NCBI RefSeq assembly: GCF_007625155.1
Contig: NZ_VMNK01000015.1
Span: forward strand, 248,001-312,000
DNA from: Denitromonas halophila
Lineage (GTDB): Bacteria > Pseudomonadota > Gammaproteobacteria > Burkholderiales > Rhodocyclaceae
Direction of reading: 5' to 3'
Length of the DNA stretch: 64,000 bases
The position numbers were made by a program, and so were the translations under genes. Below are positions 33,232 to 42,007 of this stretch, one piece after another. The notes beneath the pieces were generated by a model. The model saw nothing but the letters and a program-made list of their open reading frames with translations, searched no databases and was not told where the DNA came from. Positions within the stretch are counted from its first letter, which is position 1. Each line of letters starts with the position of its first letter.

Positions 33232-34500
33232 TCAGAACGTCACGCTGACGCCTTCGTCGGGCAGGTCTTTAGGTTCGTAGGCGACCTGGTCGACAATCTG
33301 TTCGCCGGGGGCGAGCACGGTGATGGTGTCGCGGTCGTTGTTGAGTTTGACGGCGCTGGAGAGTGCGATGCGCAGCGTCTCGCCGCGGGCAATGTGGCCG
33401 CTGATGGTCTGGCTGCCTTTGGCGTCGGCGATGCGCCAGCCGGTGAGGTCGACATCTTGGTTGCTTGCGTTGAGCAGGGTGACGGTTTCGTTGCCGTGTT
33501 CGGGGCGCTCGATGGGGTTGACCAGCGCGCAGATGATGCGCACGCCGCTGGGGTGGCGTGGGCGCGAGGGGAGCACACCGCCAACGGTGGCGGGGAGGAT
33601 GTAGTCGTCGGGAACGATCACGACGTCTTCGGGGGCGAACATGAGGCGCAGCGTGGTGCCTTGGGCGCGGATCATGTCGTGCAAGTTGCCAACCTCCATG
33701 GTGGGCAGCAGCAGGCGGTCATCTCGGTTGCGGGTGTCTTGGCGCAGCCAGGCGTCAAAGGCGTCGAAGTTGGTGTGGCCGGCCTGGAAGTAGGGCGCGA
33801 TGCGGCGAAACAGTTTGGGCCAGAGGATGCCGTTTTGCAGGGCATCGACGCCGTCCAGCGTGATGCCGGTGCTCATGGATGGCGCCTGCGCCCAGAAGCC
33901 GAGCCGGTTGTCGCGTGCGTGGCGCACGCTGCGGCGCAGGTGTTCGCGCAGCTCGGGCGGCAGGCCGAGGTAGAAGGCGCCGTAGGCGTGGCCATGGTGC
34001 AGCATGAAGGCGTTGAGGCTGGTGTCGAGCATGTGCGGCTGCATGAAGATGCGCGAGCCGTCGATGGAGGGGTGTTCGCCGGTGTATACAAAGGCCACGC
34101 TGCGGCCGTAGGTGTCGAGCCCCATGGACAGGATGTAGCCGCGCACCGGGTGGGTCTCGACGGTTTCGACTTTGTAGGGGTGGCTGTCGAAATACTTGAT
34201 GGCACCGAAGCCGATGCGTGCCATGAGCGCGTCACGCGCGGCGAGCGCCAGCGGCAGGTGCTGGTGGAACTCGGTGTCTTCGACATCAAAGTGGGTTTCG
34301 AGTGCGTCGACGCCTTCGAAGCGGATGCTGGTGATGCCGGCTTGGTTGAAGCCGGGCATGCGGTTGGGGCGAGGTAGGCGCTCGACCAGCTGCGGGTTGT
34401 CGGGCTGAAACTTGATGGTGTCGCCATCGGGCTCGGGGCCGCTGAGCGGGATGGCCGGGTAGTGGATGTGAAAGCTGCCTTTGATGAGCGTGTAGGCCAT
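33232..34500 (-). CDS. Nuclease-like (SNase-type) protein with C-terminal lamin-tail domain
   Basis: A 422-residue protein. Residues about 20-140 resemble the OB-fold of staphylococcal nuclease, with PDGDTIKF (Asp25, Asp27, Thr28), IRFEGVDALETH (Arg60, Asp65, Glu68) and GRSVAFVY; metal and catalytic residues of that family sit in such motifs. The middle (150-300) is unassigned. Residues about 310-422 form a lamin-tail-type immunoglobulin-like domain, with GNETVTLLNASNQDVDLTGWRIAD. No signal peptide is seen. The start at 34500 gives MAYTLIKGSF; upstream sequence in frame lacks protein character. The function is probably DNA binding or cleavage, by inference. Confidence 0.72.
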   Translation of the reverse strand: MAYTLIKGSFHIHYPAIPLSGPEPDGDTIKFQPDNPQLVERLPRPNRMPGFNQAGITSIRFEGVDALETHFDVEDTEFHQHLPLALAARDALMARIGFGAIKYFDSHPYKVETVETHPVRGYILSMGLDTYGRSVAFVYTGEHPSIDGSRIFMQPHMLDTSLNAFMLHHGHAYGAFYLGLPPELREHLRRSVRHARDNRLGFWAQAPSMSTGITLDGVDALQNGILWPKLFRRIAPYFQAGHTNFDAFDAWLRQDTRNRDDRLLLPTMEVGNLHDMIRAQGTTLRLMFAPEDVVIVPDDYILPATVGGVLPSRPRHPSGVRIICALVNPIERPEHGNETVTLLNASNQDVDLTGWRIADAKGSQTISGHIARGETLRIALSSAVKLNNDRDTITVLAPGEQIVDQVAYEPKDLPDEGVSVTF

Positions 34501-34683
34501 GTGCGCAGGTTCCCTGGGGTTGATCGACGCGAAGAGGCGCCGTTCTTTCAGGGTAGTTGGCCTGCGTGCGAATGGCATTGTTGATATTGACGCTAACGCC
34601 CCCACTTGGTGGATGCGCCGCGCATCGATGTTCGATCGGTGATAGCGTTGTGCATTGCACCCATGTCGTAAACAGGAAGCACC

Positions 34684-35001
34684 ATGCGTATCGATCCGAA
34701 CCAACAACGTGTTTTTGAGGCCTTTGCACGCCGTAATGGCCGTCCGCTCAGCCCGTGGCAGAAGATTGTCGGCTCGGTGGCGGCGATCGGTTTGTTTGGC
34801 TTGGCGCTGGTGTTTTCGGTGGTGGTGTTTGCGGTGGTGCTCACCGTGGGCGCTGCGGTGTGGGGCTGGTTCTGGTGGAAGACGCGCAATTTGCGCAAGC
34901 AGATGCGCGAGACGCAGGCGCAGCAGCAGGCTCAGGAAGGTTTGGTGATTGAGGGTGAGGTGATCCGCGAGGTGGATGAGCCCGACGACCGACGCGCTTG
35001 A
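34684..35001 (+). CDS. Small membrane protein, hypothetical
   Basis: A 105-residue protein with a cytoplasmic N-terminus (MRIDPNQQRVFEAFARRNGR), one or two hydrophobic spans (about 27-63, IVGSVAAIGLFGLALVFSVV onward) and a Gln-rich coiled-coil-like tail (KQMRETQAQQQAQEGL) ending in acidic residues. AGGAAGCACC is a fair ribosome site. It resembles widespread single-gene proteobacterial membrane proteins of unknown function. Confidence 0.7.
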   Translation: MRIDPNQQRVFEAFARRNGRPLSPWQKIVGSVAAIGLFGLALVFSVVVFAVVLTVGAAVWGWFWWKTRNLRKQMRETQAQQQAQEGLVIEGEVIREVDEPDDRRA

Positions 35002-35022
35002 GCGCCGCAATGCCTGACTGTG

Positions 35023-35625
35023 TCAGGCGAAAATATTGACTTGCTCGCCCGAGGCCGGGTTGGGCTCGATCTGCGATATCGCCGTCTGCAACTGACGGCT
35101 GGCGCCATCGGCGCCGATGGCTGGCTCATTCTGAGTCGCCAGTTCCCGTTGGGCTTGTTGAATCAATTGGGCGGCAATGGCCGCGACCCGGTAGTCCTGC
35201 GATGACGGATCTGCCGGGGCCAGCGCTGCGCGCTGGATCTGCTGTGCCTTGGCGATGGTTTCGTCCGGAGTGCGGCCGGGCGACACATCAATGCCGACCT
35301 CGCCACCCACCGCGTACATCTGCCCGTCCGGGCCGCGTACGGTGGAGAAGCTGGCTCCGCCTTGCGCGAGGCCGCCGGCGGCAGCCAGATGAGCTGCCTC
35401 GTGCGAACGGACTTTGCGATCAGTACTGGCGAGTGCGGCGACTTCAGCCGCAACCGCAGCCGCTTCGCGGGAGTCTGTTTGCTTGGCGTCCGTTTTGCTG
35501 GAAGCAATGTTTGCGTTGTCGGCTTCTGCTTTGGGTTGTGCGGTGGTTGTCGACGCGGCGTCGCTTGCCGGTGCGCGTTGAAGCGCGGCAAAGTAGCTTG
35601 GCGAAGCGGCGGACACGGACATCAT
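35023..35625 (-). CDS. SprA-related putative metalloprotease (CJM1_0395 family)
   Basis: A 200-residue protein. After a low-complexity Ala/Thr/Ser-rich N-terminus (about 1-60) comes DRKVRSHEAAHLAAAGGLAQGG, with a His75-Glu76-x-x-His79 pattern that is the basis for the predicted zinc-protease label, then YAVGGEVGIDVSPGRTPDETIAKAQ, which is strongly conserved in this family. No signal peptide. AAGGGGAT lies 7 bp before the ATG. Proteolysis has not been shown for the family as far as I know. Confidence 0.83.
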   Translation of the reverse strand: MMSVSAASPSYFAALQRAPASDAASTTTAQPKAEADNANIASSKTDAKQTDSREAAAVAAEVAALASTDRKVRSHEAAHLAAAGGLAQGGASFSTVRGPDGQMYAVGGEVGIDVSPGRTPDETIAKAQQIQRAALAPADPSSQDYRVAAIAAQLIQQAQRELATQNEPAIGADGASRQLQTAISQIEPNPASGEQVNIFA

Positions 35626-35735
35626 GAGATATCCCCTTAAACAGTCGACGCCCTCACTTTAGTGCTTTTCTCAAGCATGCAAAAGGGTTAGATGGGCTTT
35701 GTTGCAGGGGGGTGTTTTCCTTGCATGGCAAGGGT

Positions 35736-36407
35736 TTAAATGCCGTCAGGCGTGTCTTCGGTGGTGCCGGGCAGCTGGTGTTCGAACCAGCGGACGAGCG
35801 TCGGGATGACGCGTGCCAGCGCGGCTGGCGAACTGAGGCCGGTGTCGTCGATATCTTGCCAAGCAGCGTCGGCGTGAATCAGCTCGAACGCCTTGCGCAT
35901 CATGGCGCGGCTCGGCTCAGCATGGCTGACGGCGACGCACAGCGGCAGCGCCAGCGCCCCGAGTGGGCCGGCGCCGGCCAGGTCGATGCGGCCGCCGAGA
36001 CAGAACAGCGCGCTCAATCGGTCGGCCGAGCGGCTGGCGGCACGAATGGCGGCACCGCTGGCGGTGCCGCCGGCCACGAGGCCGCGCGCCAGACCGTGCA
36101 GCGGGGGTTGGTGGTCGATCCAGGCGAGTGCGGCTTCAATGCGGTTGGCGAGCAGCGGGGTGTTGTAGCGCAGGTCGGGGTCGCGCTCGTCTTCGTGCGG
36201 GGTCGCCAGGTCGAGCCCGAGCGTGGCAAAACCGGCGCGGTTCAGCGCGTCGCTGATGGCGCGTTCGCGGGCGGTTTCTTCGTCATCGAGCGTGCTGCGT
36301 GTGATGATGACCAGGCCCCGGACATCGGGCGCGTGGGCCAGCCGGGCGGCTAGCCAGACGGGTCCGGCGGGCAGGCTGAGAGTGGAGTGACGGAGCGTGA
36401 GCGACAT
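35736..36407 (-). CDS. Alpha/beta-hydrolase-like protein
   Basis: A 223-residue protein with the layout of the dienelactone-hydrolase/alpha-beta-hydrolase fold: GLVIITRSTLDDEETARERAI after strand 3, FATLGLDLATPHEDERD, and a nucleophile-elbow position LVAGGTASGAAIRAA. The elbow does not fit GxSxG cleanly (GTASG), so either the nucleophile shifted or the protein is not a standard hydrolase. Related proteins are often fused to or beside phosphoribosyltransferases. The stop-to-start distance to amrS is 18 bp beyond its ATG side, so it may share a transcript downstream of the Amr genes. Confidence 0.6.
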   Translation of the reverse strand: MSLTLRHSTLSLPAGPVWLAARLAHAPDVRGLVIITRSTLDDEETARERAISDALNRAGFATLGLDLATPHEDERDPDLRYNTPLLANRIEAALAWIDHQPPLHGLARGLVAGGTASGAAIRAASRSADRLSALFCLGGRIDLAGAGPLGALALPLCVAVSHAEPSRAMMRKAFELIHADAAWQDIDDTGLSSPAALARVIPTLVRWFEHQLPGTTEDTPDGI

Positions 36408-36425
36408 GGCGTGAGCATCGCACGG

Positions 36426-37520
36426 CTATTCGGCTGCTGTCGAGCCAATGGCGACCGGAATGCGCCGGTTGCCGAAGGGGCGCTCGAAGGTCGCGAAGCG
36501 GCCGGGGAGGCGTTCACCGCAGCGCTGGCACTGGCCGCGTTCGTCGAGCCGGTAGTCAAGAATGTTGTAGCCGACGCGGACAATGACAGGGGCGTTGCAG
36601 CCGGGGCAGTAGGTGCTGGCGCCGTCGCGGTCGGCGAGATTGCCGATATACACATGGCGCAAGCCGGCGTCGCGCGCGCAGCGGCGCAGCCGGGTGAGGG
36701 TGGTGTGCGGCGTGCCGTGGCGGTCGGTGAGCTTGAAGTCGGGGTGGAAGGCGGTGAGGTGCAGCGGCACGTCGTTGCCCAGCTCGCGGTGAATCCACTC
36801 GGCCATGGCGGTGATTTCGGCGTCGGAGTCGTTCTCGCCGGGGATGATCAAGGTGGTGATCTCGAACCACACATGGCTCTCGTGACGCAGCCAGATCAGG
36901 GTGTCGAGCACGGGCGCCAGCTCGGCGCCGCACAGCTTGCGGTAGAAGTCGTTGGTAAAGGCCTTGAGGTCGACATTGGCCGCGTCCATGTGGGCGAAGA
37001 AATCGGCCCGGCCCTGTCCGTGGATATAGCCGGCGGTGACGGCCACGGTGTTGAGCCCGCGCGCATGGCAGGCGATGGCGGTGTCGATGGCGTACTCGGC
37101 GAAGATCACCGGGTCGTTATAGGTAAACGCGACGCTCTTGCAGCCCCAGCGCTCGGCCGCTGCGGCGATGGCCTCGGGGCTGGCGGTGTCCATCAGGCGG
37201 TCCATGTCGCGCGATTTGCTGATGTCCCAGTTTTGACAGAACTTGCAGGCCAGATTGCAGCCGGCGGTGCCGAAGGACAGCACACTGCTGCCGGGGTAGA
37301 AATGGTTGAGCGGCTTCTTTTCGATGGGGTCGATGCAAAAGCCGGAACTGCGCCCCCAGGTGGTGAGCTCCATGTGGTCGCCGACCCGCTGGCGCACAAA
37401 ACAGGCGGCGCGCTGGCCTTCGTGCAGGCGGCAGGTGCGCGGGCACAGATCGCATTCGATCCGGCCGTCGTCCAGCGTGTGCCAATAACGGGCGGGAACT
37501 CGGGATGCTGCGTCGTGCAT
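36426..37520 (-). CDS. amrS: AmmeMemoRadiSam system radical SAM enzyme
   Basis: A 364-residue radical SAM protein. The SAM cluster motif is FGTAGCNLACKFCQNWDIS (CxxxCxxC), near residues 84-102. An N-terminal CDLCPRTCRL pair and a C-terminal zinc-ribbon-like set (YCPGCNAP, CQRCGERLPGRF) add further Cys pairs. These features and the two partners upstream (AMMECR1 and Memo homologues) identify the AmmeMemoRadiSam system. Its biochemical reaction is not established. It is the last gene of the triad on this strand, 17 bp after amrA. Confidence 0.93.
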   Translation of the reverse strand: MHDAASRVPARYWHTLDDGRIECDLCPRTCRLHEGQRAACFVRQRVGDHMELTTWGRSSGFCIDPIEKKPLNHFYPGSSVLSFGTAGCNLACKFCQNWDISKSRDMDRLMDTASPEAIAAAAERWGCKSVAFTYNDPVIFAEYAIDTAIACHARGLNTVAVTAGYIHGQGRADFFAHMDAANVDLKAFTNDFYRKLCGAELAPVLDTLIWLRHESHVWFEITTLIIPGENDSDAEITAMAEWIHRELGNDVPLHLTAFHPDFKLTDRHGTPHTTLTRLRRCARDAGLRHVYIGNLADRDGASTYCPGCNAPVIVRVGYNILDYRLDERGQCQRCGERLPGRFATFERPFGNRRIPVAIGSTAAE

Positions 37521-37537
37521 GTTCGCCTCCTGTCGGT

Positions 37538-38095
37538 TTAGGCGTCGTCCTCCCGCCATTTCTGGACCGGGTAGGTGGCGACCATCACTGCCGAACTCCA
37601 GTAGTCGGCGCTGAGGCCGGCCTTTTTCTTGAGCTCGGTGAGGAAGTCGCGCGGGTCGGGGAGCTGCGCCCACACTTGTGGCAAAAACGTGGCCTGCTGG
37701 CAGCCGTTGAAAAAGATCACGCCGTCTTTGCCGGGCTTGAGCTGCGCGAGCACCTCGGCTTCGGATTTGGCATCGAGGAATTCGGCGCGGCCGAGCAGCG
37801 AGACTTCGACGCGGATGTGCGGCCATTCGTCGGCCGTCATTGGGGTGAAGCGCGGGTCGTGCAGCGCGGCGGACAGCGCATTGGCGACCACGTCGGCGCC
37901 CAGTGCGCGCTGCGGCTTGAGACTGCCGATGCAGCCGCGCAGCTGGCCGTTACGGGTGAGGGTGACGAAGGTGGCGCCGCGCTCGGCCAAGTCCGGGTCG
38001 TCGGCGGGTGCGGGGCCGAGATCGAGTGCGTGTTCAATCGCCGCGCGGGCGCGGGCGAGGAGGCGGGTGCCGAGTTCGGATTCAGTGAGCGACAT
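37538..38095 (-). CDS. amrA: AmmeMemoRadiSam system protein A (AMMECR1 family)
   Basis: A 185-residue AMMECR1-domain protein, with the family signature LRGCIGSLKPQRAL and DPRFTPMTADEWPHIRVEVSLL. The conserved Cys of RGC and the GVIFFN strand are present. The start at 38095 lies inside the 3' end of amrB (14-bp overlap), which indicates coupling. The domain is conserved into humans, but its activity is unknown. Confidence 0.93.
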   Translation of the reverse strand: MSLTESELGTRLLARARAAIEHALDLGPAPADDPDLAERGATFVTLTRNGQLRGCIGSLKPQRALGADVVANALSAALHDPRFTPMTADEWPHIRVEVSLLGRAEFLDAKSEAEVLAQLKPGKDGVIFFNGCQQATFLPQVWAQLPDPRDFLTELKKKAGLSADYWSSAVMVATYPVQKWREDDA

Positions 38096-38900
38096 GGCGT
38101 TGGGCCGGGGTAAAGGCGATGCTGGTGTATCCCACCACACGATTGCGGTCGCCGGCGGTGTCGCCAGAGTTGCGCAAGTCGAGCACGGTGGGGGCGAGAT
38201 GGTGGCGCTGGGCGGCGAGCAACATGCCTTCGATGGGCAGCGCGCCGCAGGCCTGGTCAAAGGCGAGGCCGCCTTGCAGACGCTCGATTTGCTCCACCGT
38301 CGAGCGGTCGCGCCAGCGCGCCTGGTGATAGGGCAGGTAGTGCGACAGGTCGGATGAGATGACGATGAGCGTTTCGTCGTCGCCCCACAGGCGATCGAGC
38401 AGATGGGCGACGCGCTCGGGTGTGGTGTCGCCGACGACGATGGGTACGATGGTGAAGTGGTCGAGTACGGTTTGCAGGAAGGGCAGCTGCACTTCGAGCG
38501 CGTGTTCGAGGGCATGCGGGGCGTCGTCGACGACCACGTCGGGCTCGTCCTGAATCGCCAGCCAGCCGGGCCGGTCGACCGCCACCTCGCCCAGCGGCGT
38601 GGCCAGCGATTGCGCGGCGGGCAGCGCAAAGCCTTGCACCGGCACCCGGTGGCAGGGGCCGAGCAAGACCACCCGCCGATAGAACGCGCGCGTGCTGCGT
38701 AGCCCGGCGTAGGCGGATGCGGCGATCGGCCCGGAATACACATAGCCGGCGTGCGGCACGATCAGCGCCTTGGGCCAGTGCACGGTTTCCAGTGGCATGG
38801 CGGCGTTCAGCATGTCGCCAATCATGATCTGCAGCGCGCGTGGGTCGGCCGGGTAAAACGCGCCGGCGACGGCAGGCGGGCGGATGGAGGCATTGGCCAT
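38082..38900 (-). CDS. amrB: AmmeMemoRadiSam system protein B (Memo family)
   Basis: A 272-residue Memo-like protein, structurally related to class III nonheme-iron dioxygenases. The conserved metal-site residues fall in IVPHAGYVYSGPIAASAY (His near 50), LLGPCHR (His near 84) and SSDLSHYLPY (His near 188), with ALEHALEVQLPFLQ between. It is the first gene of the amrB-amrA-amrS operon. Its function in bacteria is unknown; metal binding is expected. Confidence 0.93.
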   Translation of the reverse strand: MANASIRPPAVAGAFYPADPRALQIMIGDMLNAAMPLETVHWPKALIVPHAGYVYSGPIAASAYAGLRSTRAFYRRVVLLGPCHRVPVQGFALPAAQSLATPLGEVAVDRPGWLAIQDEPDVVVDDAPHALEHALEVQLPFLQTVLDHFTIVPIVVGDTTPERVAHLLDRLWGDDETLIVISSDLSHYLPYHQARWRDRSTVEQIERLQGGLAFDQACGALPIEGMLLAAQRHHLAPTVLDLRNSGDTAGDRNRVVGYTSIAFTPAQRHVAH

Positions 38901-39079
38901 GTCAGTCTCCGGGAGACCTTAAGATTGATATAGGAATTATAGGCTTAGCGCGGCGCACTTGACCGTACTGCCTCCGGGTGACGTTTCACGGTCGCCCCGG
39001 GCACGAGGTTGGCTGACCCGCGTGCTAGCCGTTAAGGTAGGGCGCATCGACGCATTTTTCGCAGGCGTACATCCCTGGC

Positions 39080-40603
39080 ATGACGACACACCACCGACTA
39101 CGCAACTTCTTTTTCAATCTTTGGAACGAGCAGCCGCTTTGGCACTTTCTCGTTGTCATCGTGTCGCTGACGGCGACCGTTGTGTTTGGCTTTGCCTTGC
39201 TCTATCACGCGGCCGGCCCGCTGGATCAACTGAGCTGGCGCAACCTGCCAGGGGTATCCGACAAGCCGTTTTTGCCTTGTGTTGAGCGGGCGTTTCTTGA
39301 GTTCGTGACCCTGTCGGGGGGTAACACTCAGTGCGTGGTGCCGGTGCCTTGGCTGGATAAGGCGATTGCTGCGGTGCAGATTCTGTGCGGCTTGTTTTTC
39401 TTTGCCGCCATCGTCGCCTTTGTGACGGCGGTGGTGCTGCGCCCCAAGTCGGTGTTTGAATTCAAGCCGTGTCTCAATCTGCATCGTGCTGAAGGTCGAT
39501 ACGATCTGATCTTCAGTGTCTACAACGCCTCGCCGGTGACGCTCAGCCAGCTGCATGTGCGCCTCATCGCGCGCGCCCGCATTGACGGCACCACGCTTCG
39601 CAACGTGGTGTTGCGCGACGAAGCGCCGCGCCAGCCGCTGGCCGAACCGTACATCCCCTTGCGCATTCGGGCACCGCTGGATGATCTTGGCATTGCCGTC
39701 AACGGCGTGGACGCGCAGGGTTTTGTGACCTCGGCGAGCGTGCGGAGCGAGCGGGATCCGCAGCCGCTGCCAATTGAAGAGATCTATGCCGAGATCCGCG
39801 GTGTGATGCTGGGCATCGAGCAGCCGGTGCAGGGCGCCTTGCGCTACTGCCTGTCTGAAAAAGCGTTGTTTCATGGCCGCCATCGGTCGGTCGATTCCGA
39901 CTACCCGTATGCGCGGCGCAAGGGTTTGTTCCGGCGACTCACGCCGCCGGGCGACATCGTTCGGGCGTTTCACCTTAACGCGCCACCCTGGGCGACGCAG
40001 GCCGACAAAATTTATGTGTTCGGGTTTGGTTCGCTCGTCGACCCGGCGTCGTTCAGCCGCACCATTGGCCGGGATGCGTGGCTTCTGGAAGACTTTCCGC
40101 TCGCCACCTTGAAGGGCCACAAACGGGTATGGGGCGTGGCGATGGACAATCGCGTCAGCCTGCCCGGCTACAAGCACTATGTTCGCGCCGACATGCCTGA
40201 CAGCGTGCCGGCGGTGCATGTCTGTTTTCTGGATGTGGCGCCGGACGCGTCGCAGCAGGTCGTGGGGGTTCTTGTGGCGGTCAGCGAGGAGGAGTTCGCG
40301 CGGCTCAAGCAACGGGAGCGCAACTACGAGGCCGTCGATGTCACCGCCGCCATGGCGCATCCGCCACTCGATGGGCGGGTGTTCACCTTCAAGGGGCTGG
40401 ACGAGGCCAAGGCGCGCCTCGACGCCGGGCGGGCTGCCGGCACGCTGGTGATCAACACCGCGTATCAAACACAGGTCGAATGCGCCTACCGGACGCGCGG
40501 GAAAGCCGCGTTCGACAACTACCGGGAGGCCACTGAGATACCCGACGGTGTCGCGTTGGTGGCCTTGAAAATGGTGCGTGTTCCGGAGGCCGGCGGCAGC
40601 TGA
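39080..40603 (+). CDS. KirBac-like membrane protein fused to a gamma-glutamylcyclotransferase-like domain
   Basis: A 507-residue protein of two parts. Residues 20-135 follow the layout of inward-rectifier K+ channels: helix 1 (WHFLVVIVSLTATVVFGFAL, then LYHAAGP), a pore-loop region (about 70-90), helix 2 (ILCGLFFFAAIVAFVTAVVL) and the typical RPKSVFEFKPCLNL exit into the cytoplasmic Kir beta domain (to about 270, with YDLIFSVYNASPVTLSQLHV). The selectivity filter is not TxGYG but TLSGGN (residues 77-82), so conduction may differ or be lost. Residues about 310-500 are a GGCT/AIG2-like domain, starting VFGFGSLVDPASF, with KQRERNYEAV in the region of the catalytic Glu. It is divergent from amrB, with an ATG at 39080. 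Confidence 0.78.
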   Translation: MTTHHRLRNFFFNLWNEQPLWHFLVVIVSLTATVVFGFALLYHAAGPLDQLSWRNLPGVSDKPFLPCVERAFLEFVTLSGGNTQCVVPVPWLDKAIAAVQILCGLFFFAAIVAFVTAVVLRPKSVFEFKPCLNLHRAEGRYDLIFSVYNASPVTLSQLHVRLIARARIDGTTLRNVVLRDEAPRQPLAEPYIPLRIRAPLDDLGIAVNGVDAQGFVTSASVRSERDPQPLPIEEIYAEIRGVMLGIEQPVQGALRYCLSEKALFHGRHRSVDSDYPYARRKGLFRRLTPPGDIVRAFHLNAPPWATQADKIYVFGFGSLVDPASFSRTIGRDAWLLEDFPLATLKGHKRVWGVAMDNRVSLPGYKHYVRADMPDSVPAVHVCFLDVAPDASQQVVGVLVAVSEEEFARLKQRERNYEAVDVTAAMAHPPLDGRVFTFKGLDEAKARLDAGRAAGTLVINTAYQTQVECAYRTRGKAAFDNYREATEIPDGVALVALKMVRVPEAGGS

Positions 40604-40628
40604 GGCGGCAGCCCGGCGTTTGTTCTGA

Positions 40629-41909
40629 TTACCCTGTGACGCCATTCGCCGCCCAGCCCACCCAGGCCAGACCGCTGCCCAGCCCCAGACCCACCGCCAG
40701 CATGGCGGCCAGTACCCGTTTGGTCACGCTGGGCCCGCCCACGCTGATCGCCAGGGTGGTCTTGAAGGCCAGATTGGACAGCATGGCCAGACCGATGGCG
40801 GTGACGGTGGGGATGGATTCGAGGCGGTCCAGCGAAAACAGGCGCAGGCTCGACAAGGTGATGGCGTCCACATCGGTCAGCCCCGATACCAGCGCGACCA
40901 GATACAGCCCCGCGCTGCCGGCGATATCGGACAACCACGCAGCACCCAGCAGGACTGCGGCGTAGAGTGCGCCGAAGGTGAGTGCGGAGCGCAGTTCGGT
41001 CGGGTTCTTGGTGTCGGGCACCGGGCTGCCTTCGTGAGTCATCAAGGTTTTCCACTGCACGCCCAGCGCGACAAGGCCCAAGGCCAGACCGGGCCCGGCG
41101 ATGCTCAGCACTTGCCAGAGCAGACTGGGCGCCAGCACCGCGCAGACCACGGCCACGCGCACCAGCATGATCAGATTGGCAATGACGATGACCAGCGCCG
41201 AGATGGGCGCAAAGACGGGCCGTTTGCGCGCGTCGCGGGCAAACACCAGCGTGGTCGCGGTGCTCGACACCAGGCCGCCAAACAGGCCGACCAGTGGCGC
41301 GCCATAGCGCCCGCCCACCAGTTGCAAGGCGGCGTAGCCGGCCAGGCTGACGCCCGAGATGAGCACCACCATCAACCACACTTGATAAGGATTGAGCGCG
41401 TCGAAGGGGCCGAAATTCTGGTTCGGCAGTACGGGCAGAATGACCAGCGAGATGACGCTGAACTGCAGAATCGAGTTCCAGTCGCGCGCGGTGAGTCGGG
41501 TGGCCCAGCCGCGCAAGGTTGTCTTGAAGTAGAGCAGGGCGGTGGTCCCGACCGCGATCATGATCGACAGCCGTACCTCGCCTTCCCACACCATGAAGCC
41601 GAGCACATGGCACAGCAGCAGCGCGGCCACCGAAGTGGTGCCGGCGTCTTGCGGGTCGGGGTTTTGCAGATAGGCGGCGATGATCATGACGCCGATCAGC
41701 GTAAGGCTGATGAGGAAGGGCCACAGGCTGTCGAAACGTTCGCCCAGCAGGCCGGCGAGCGCGCCGAGCAGACCGACCAGCGCGAAGGTGCGCAGGCCGG
41801 CGCGCGGTGCCGGTTGGCGTTCGCGCTCCAGCCCCAGCATGAGTCCGATGCCGAGGGCGACCAGGATGGCCTGGAGTTGACGCGTGTCGATGGGCAGGTC
41901 GGGTGCCAT
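40629..41909 (-). CDS. MgtC/SapB N-terminal plus DUF4010 membrane protein
   Basis: A 426-residue, multi-helix inner-membrane protein. The N-terminal part (about 10-130) has the MgtC/SapB signature (LVALGIGLMLGLERERQ and GLRTFALVGLLGALAG), and the rest is the DUF4010 region with GGLVSSTATTLVFARDARKRP and GLTDVDAITLS. Function unknown; MgtC-like parts have been tied to Mg2+ or membrane stress responses in other bacteria. The stop lies 26 bp from the convergent gene end at 40603. Confidence 0.85.
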   Translation of the reverse strand: MAPDLPIDTRQLQAILVALGIGLMLGLERERQPAPRAGLRTFALVGLLGALAGLLGERFDSLWPFLISLTLIGVMIIAAYLQNPDPQDAGTTSVAALLLCHVLGFMVWEGEVRLSIMIAVGTTALLYFKTTLRGWATRLTARDWNSILQFSVISLVILPVLPNQNFGPFDALNPYQVWLMVVLISGVSLAGYAALQLVGGRYGAPLVGLFGGLVSSTATTLVFARDARKRPVFAPISALVIVIANLIMLVRVAVVCAVLAPSLLWQVLSIAGPGLALGLVALGVQWKTLMTHEGSPVPDTKNPTELRSALTFGALYAAVLLGAAWLSDIAGSAGLYLVALVSGLTDVDAITLSSLRLFSLDRLESIPTVTAIGLAMLSNLAFKTTLAISVGGPSVTKRVLAAMLAVGLGLGSGLAWVGWAANGVTG

Positions 41910-42007
41910 TTGAATGAGTCGGGAAATGGGCCTGGAAGTCCATTCTACGCCGCGTTGGCGGCATCAGAGGCCGTGCCGCGGCGGCCGCTCGCAGGTAGAA
42001 TCGCGCC

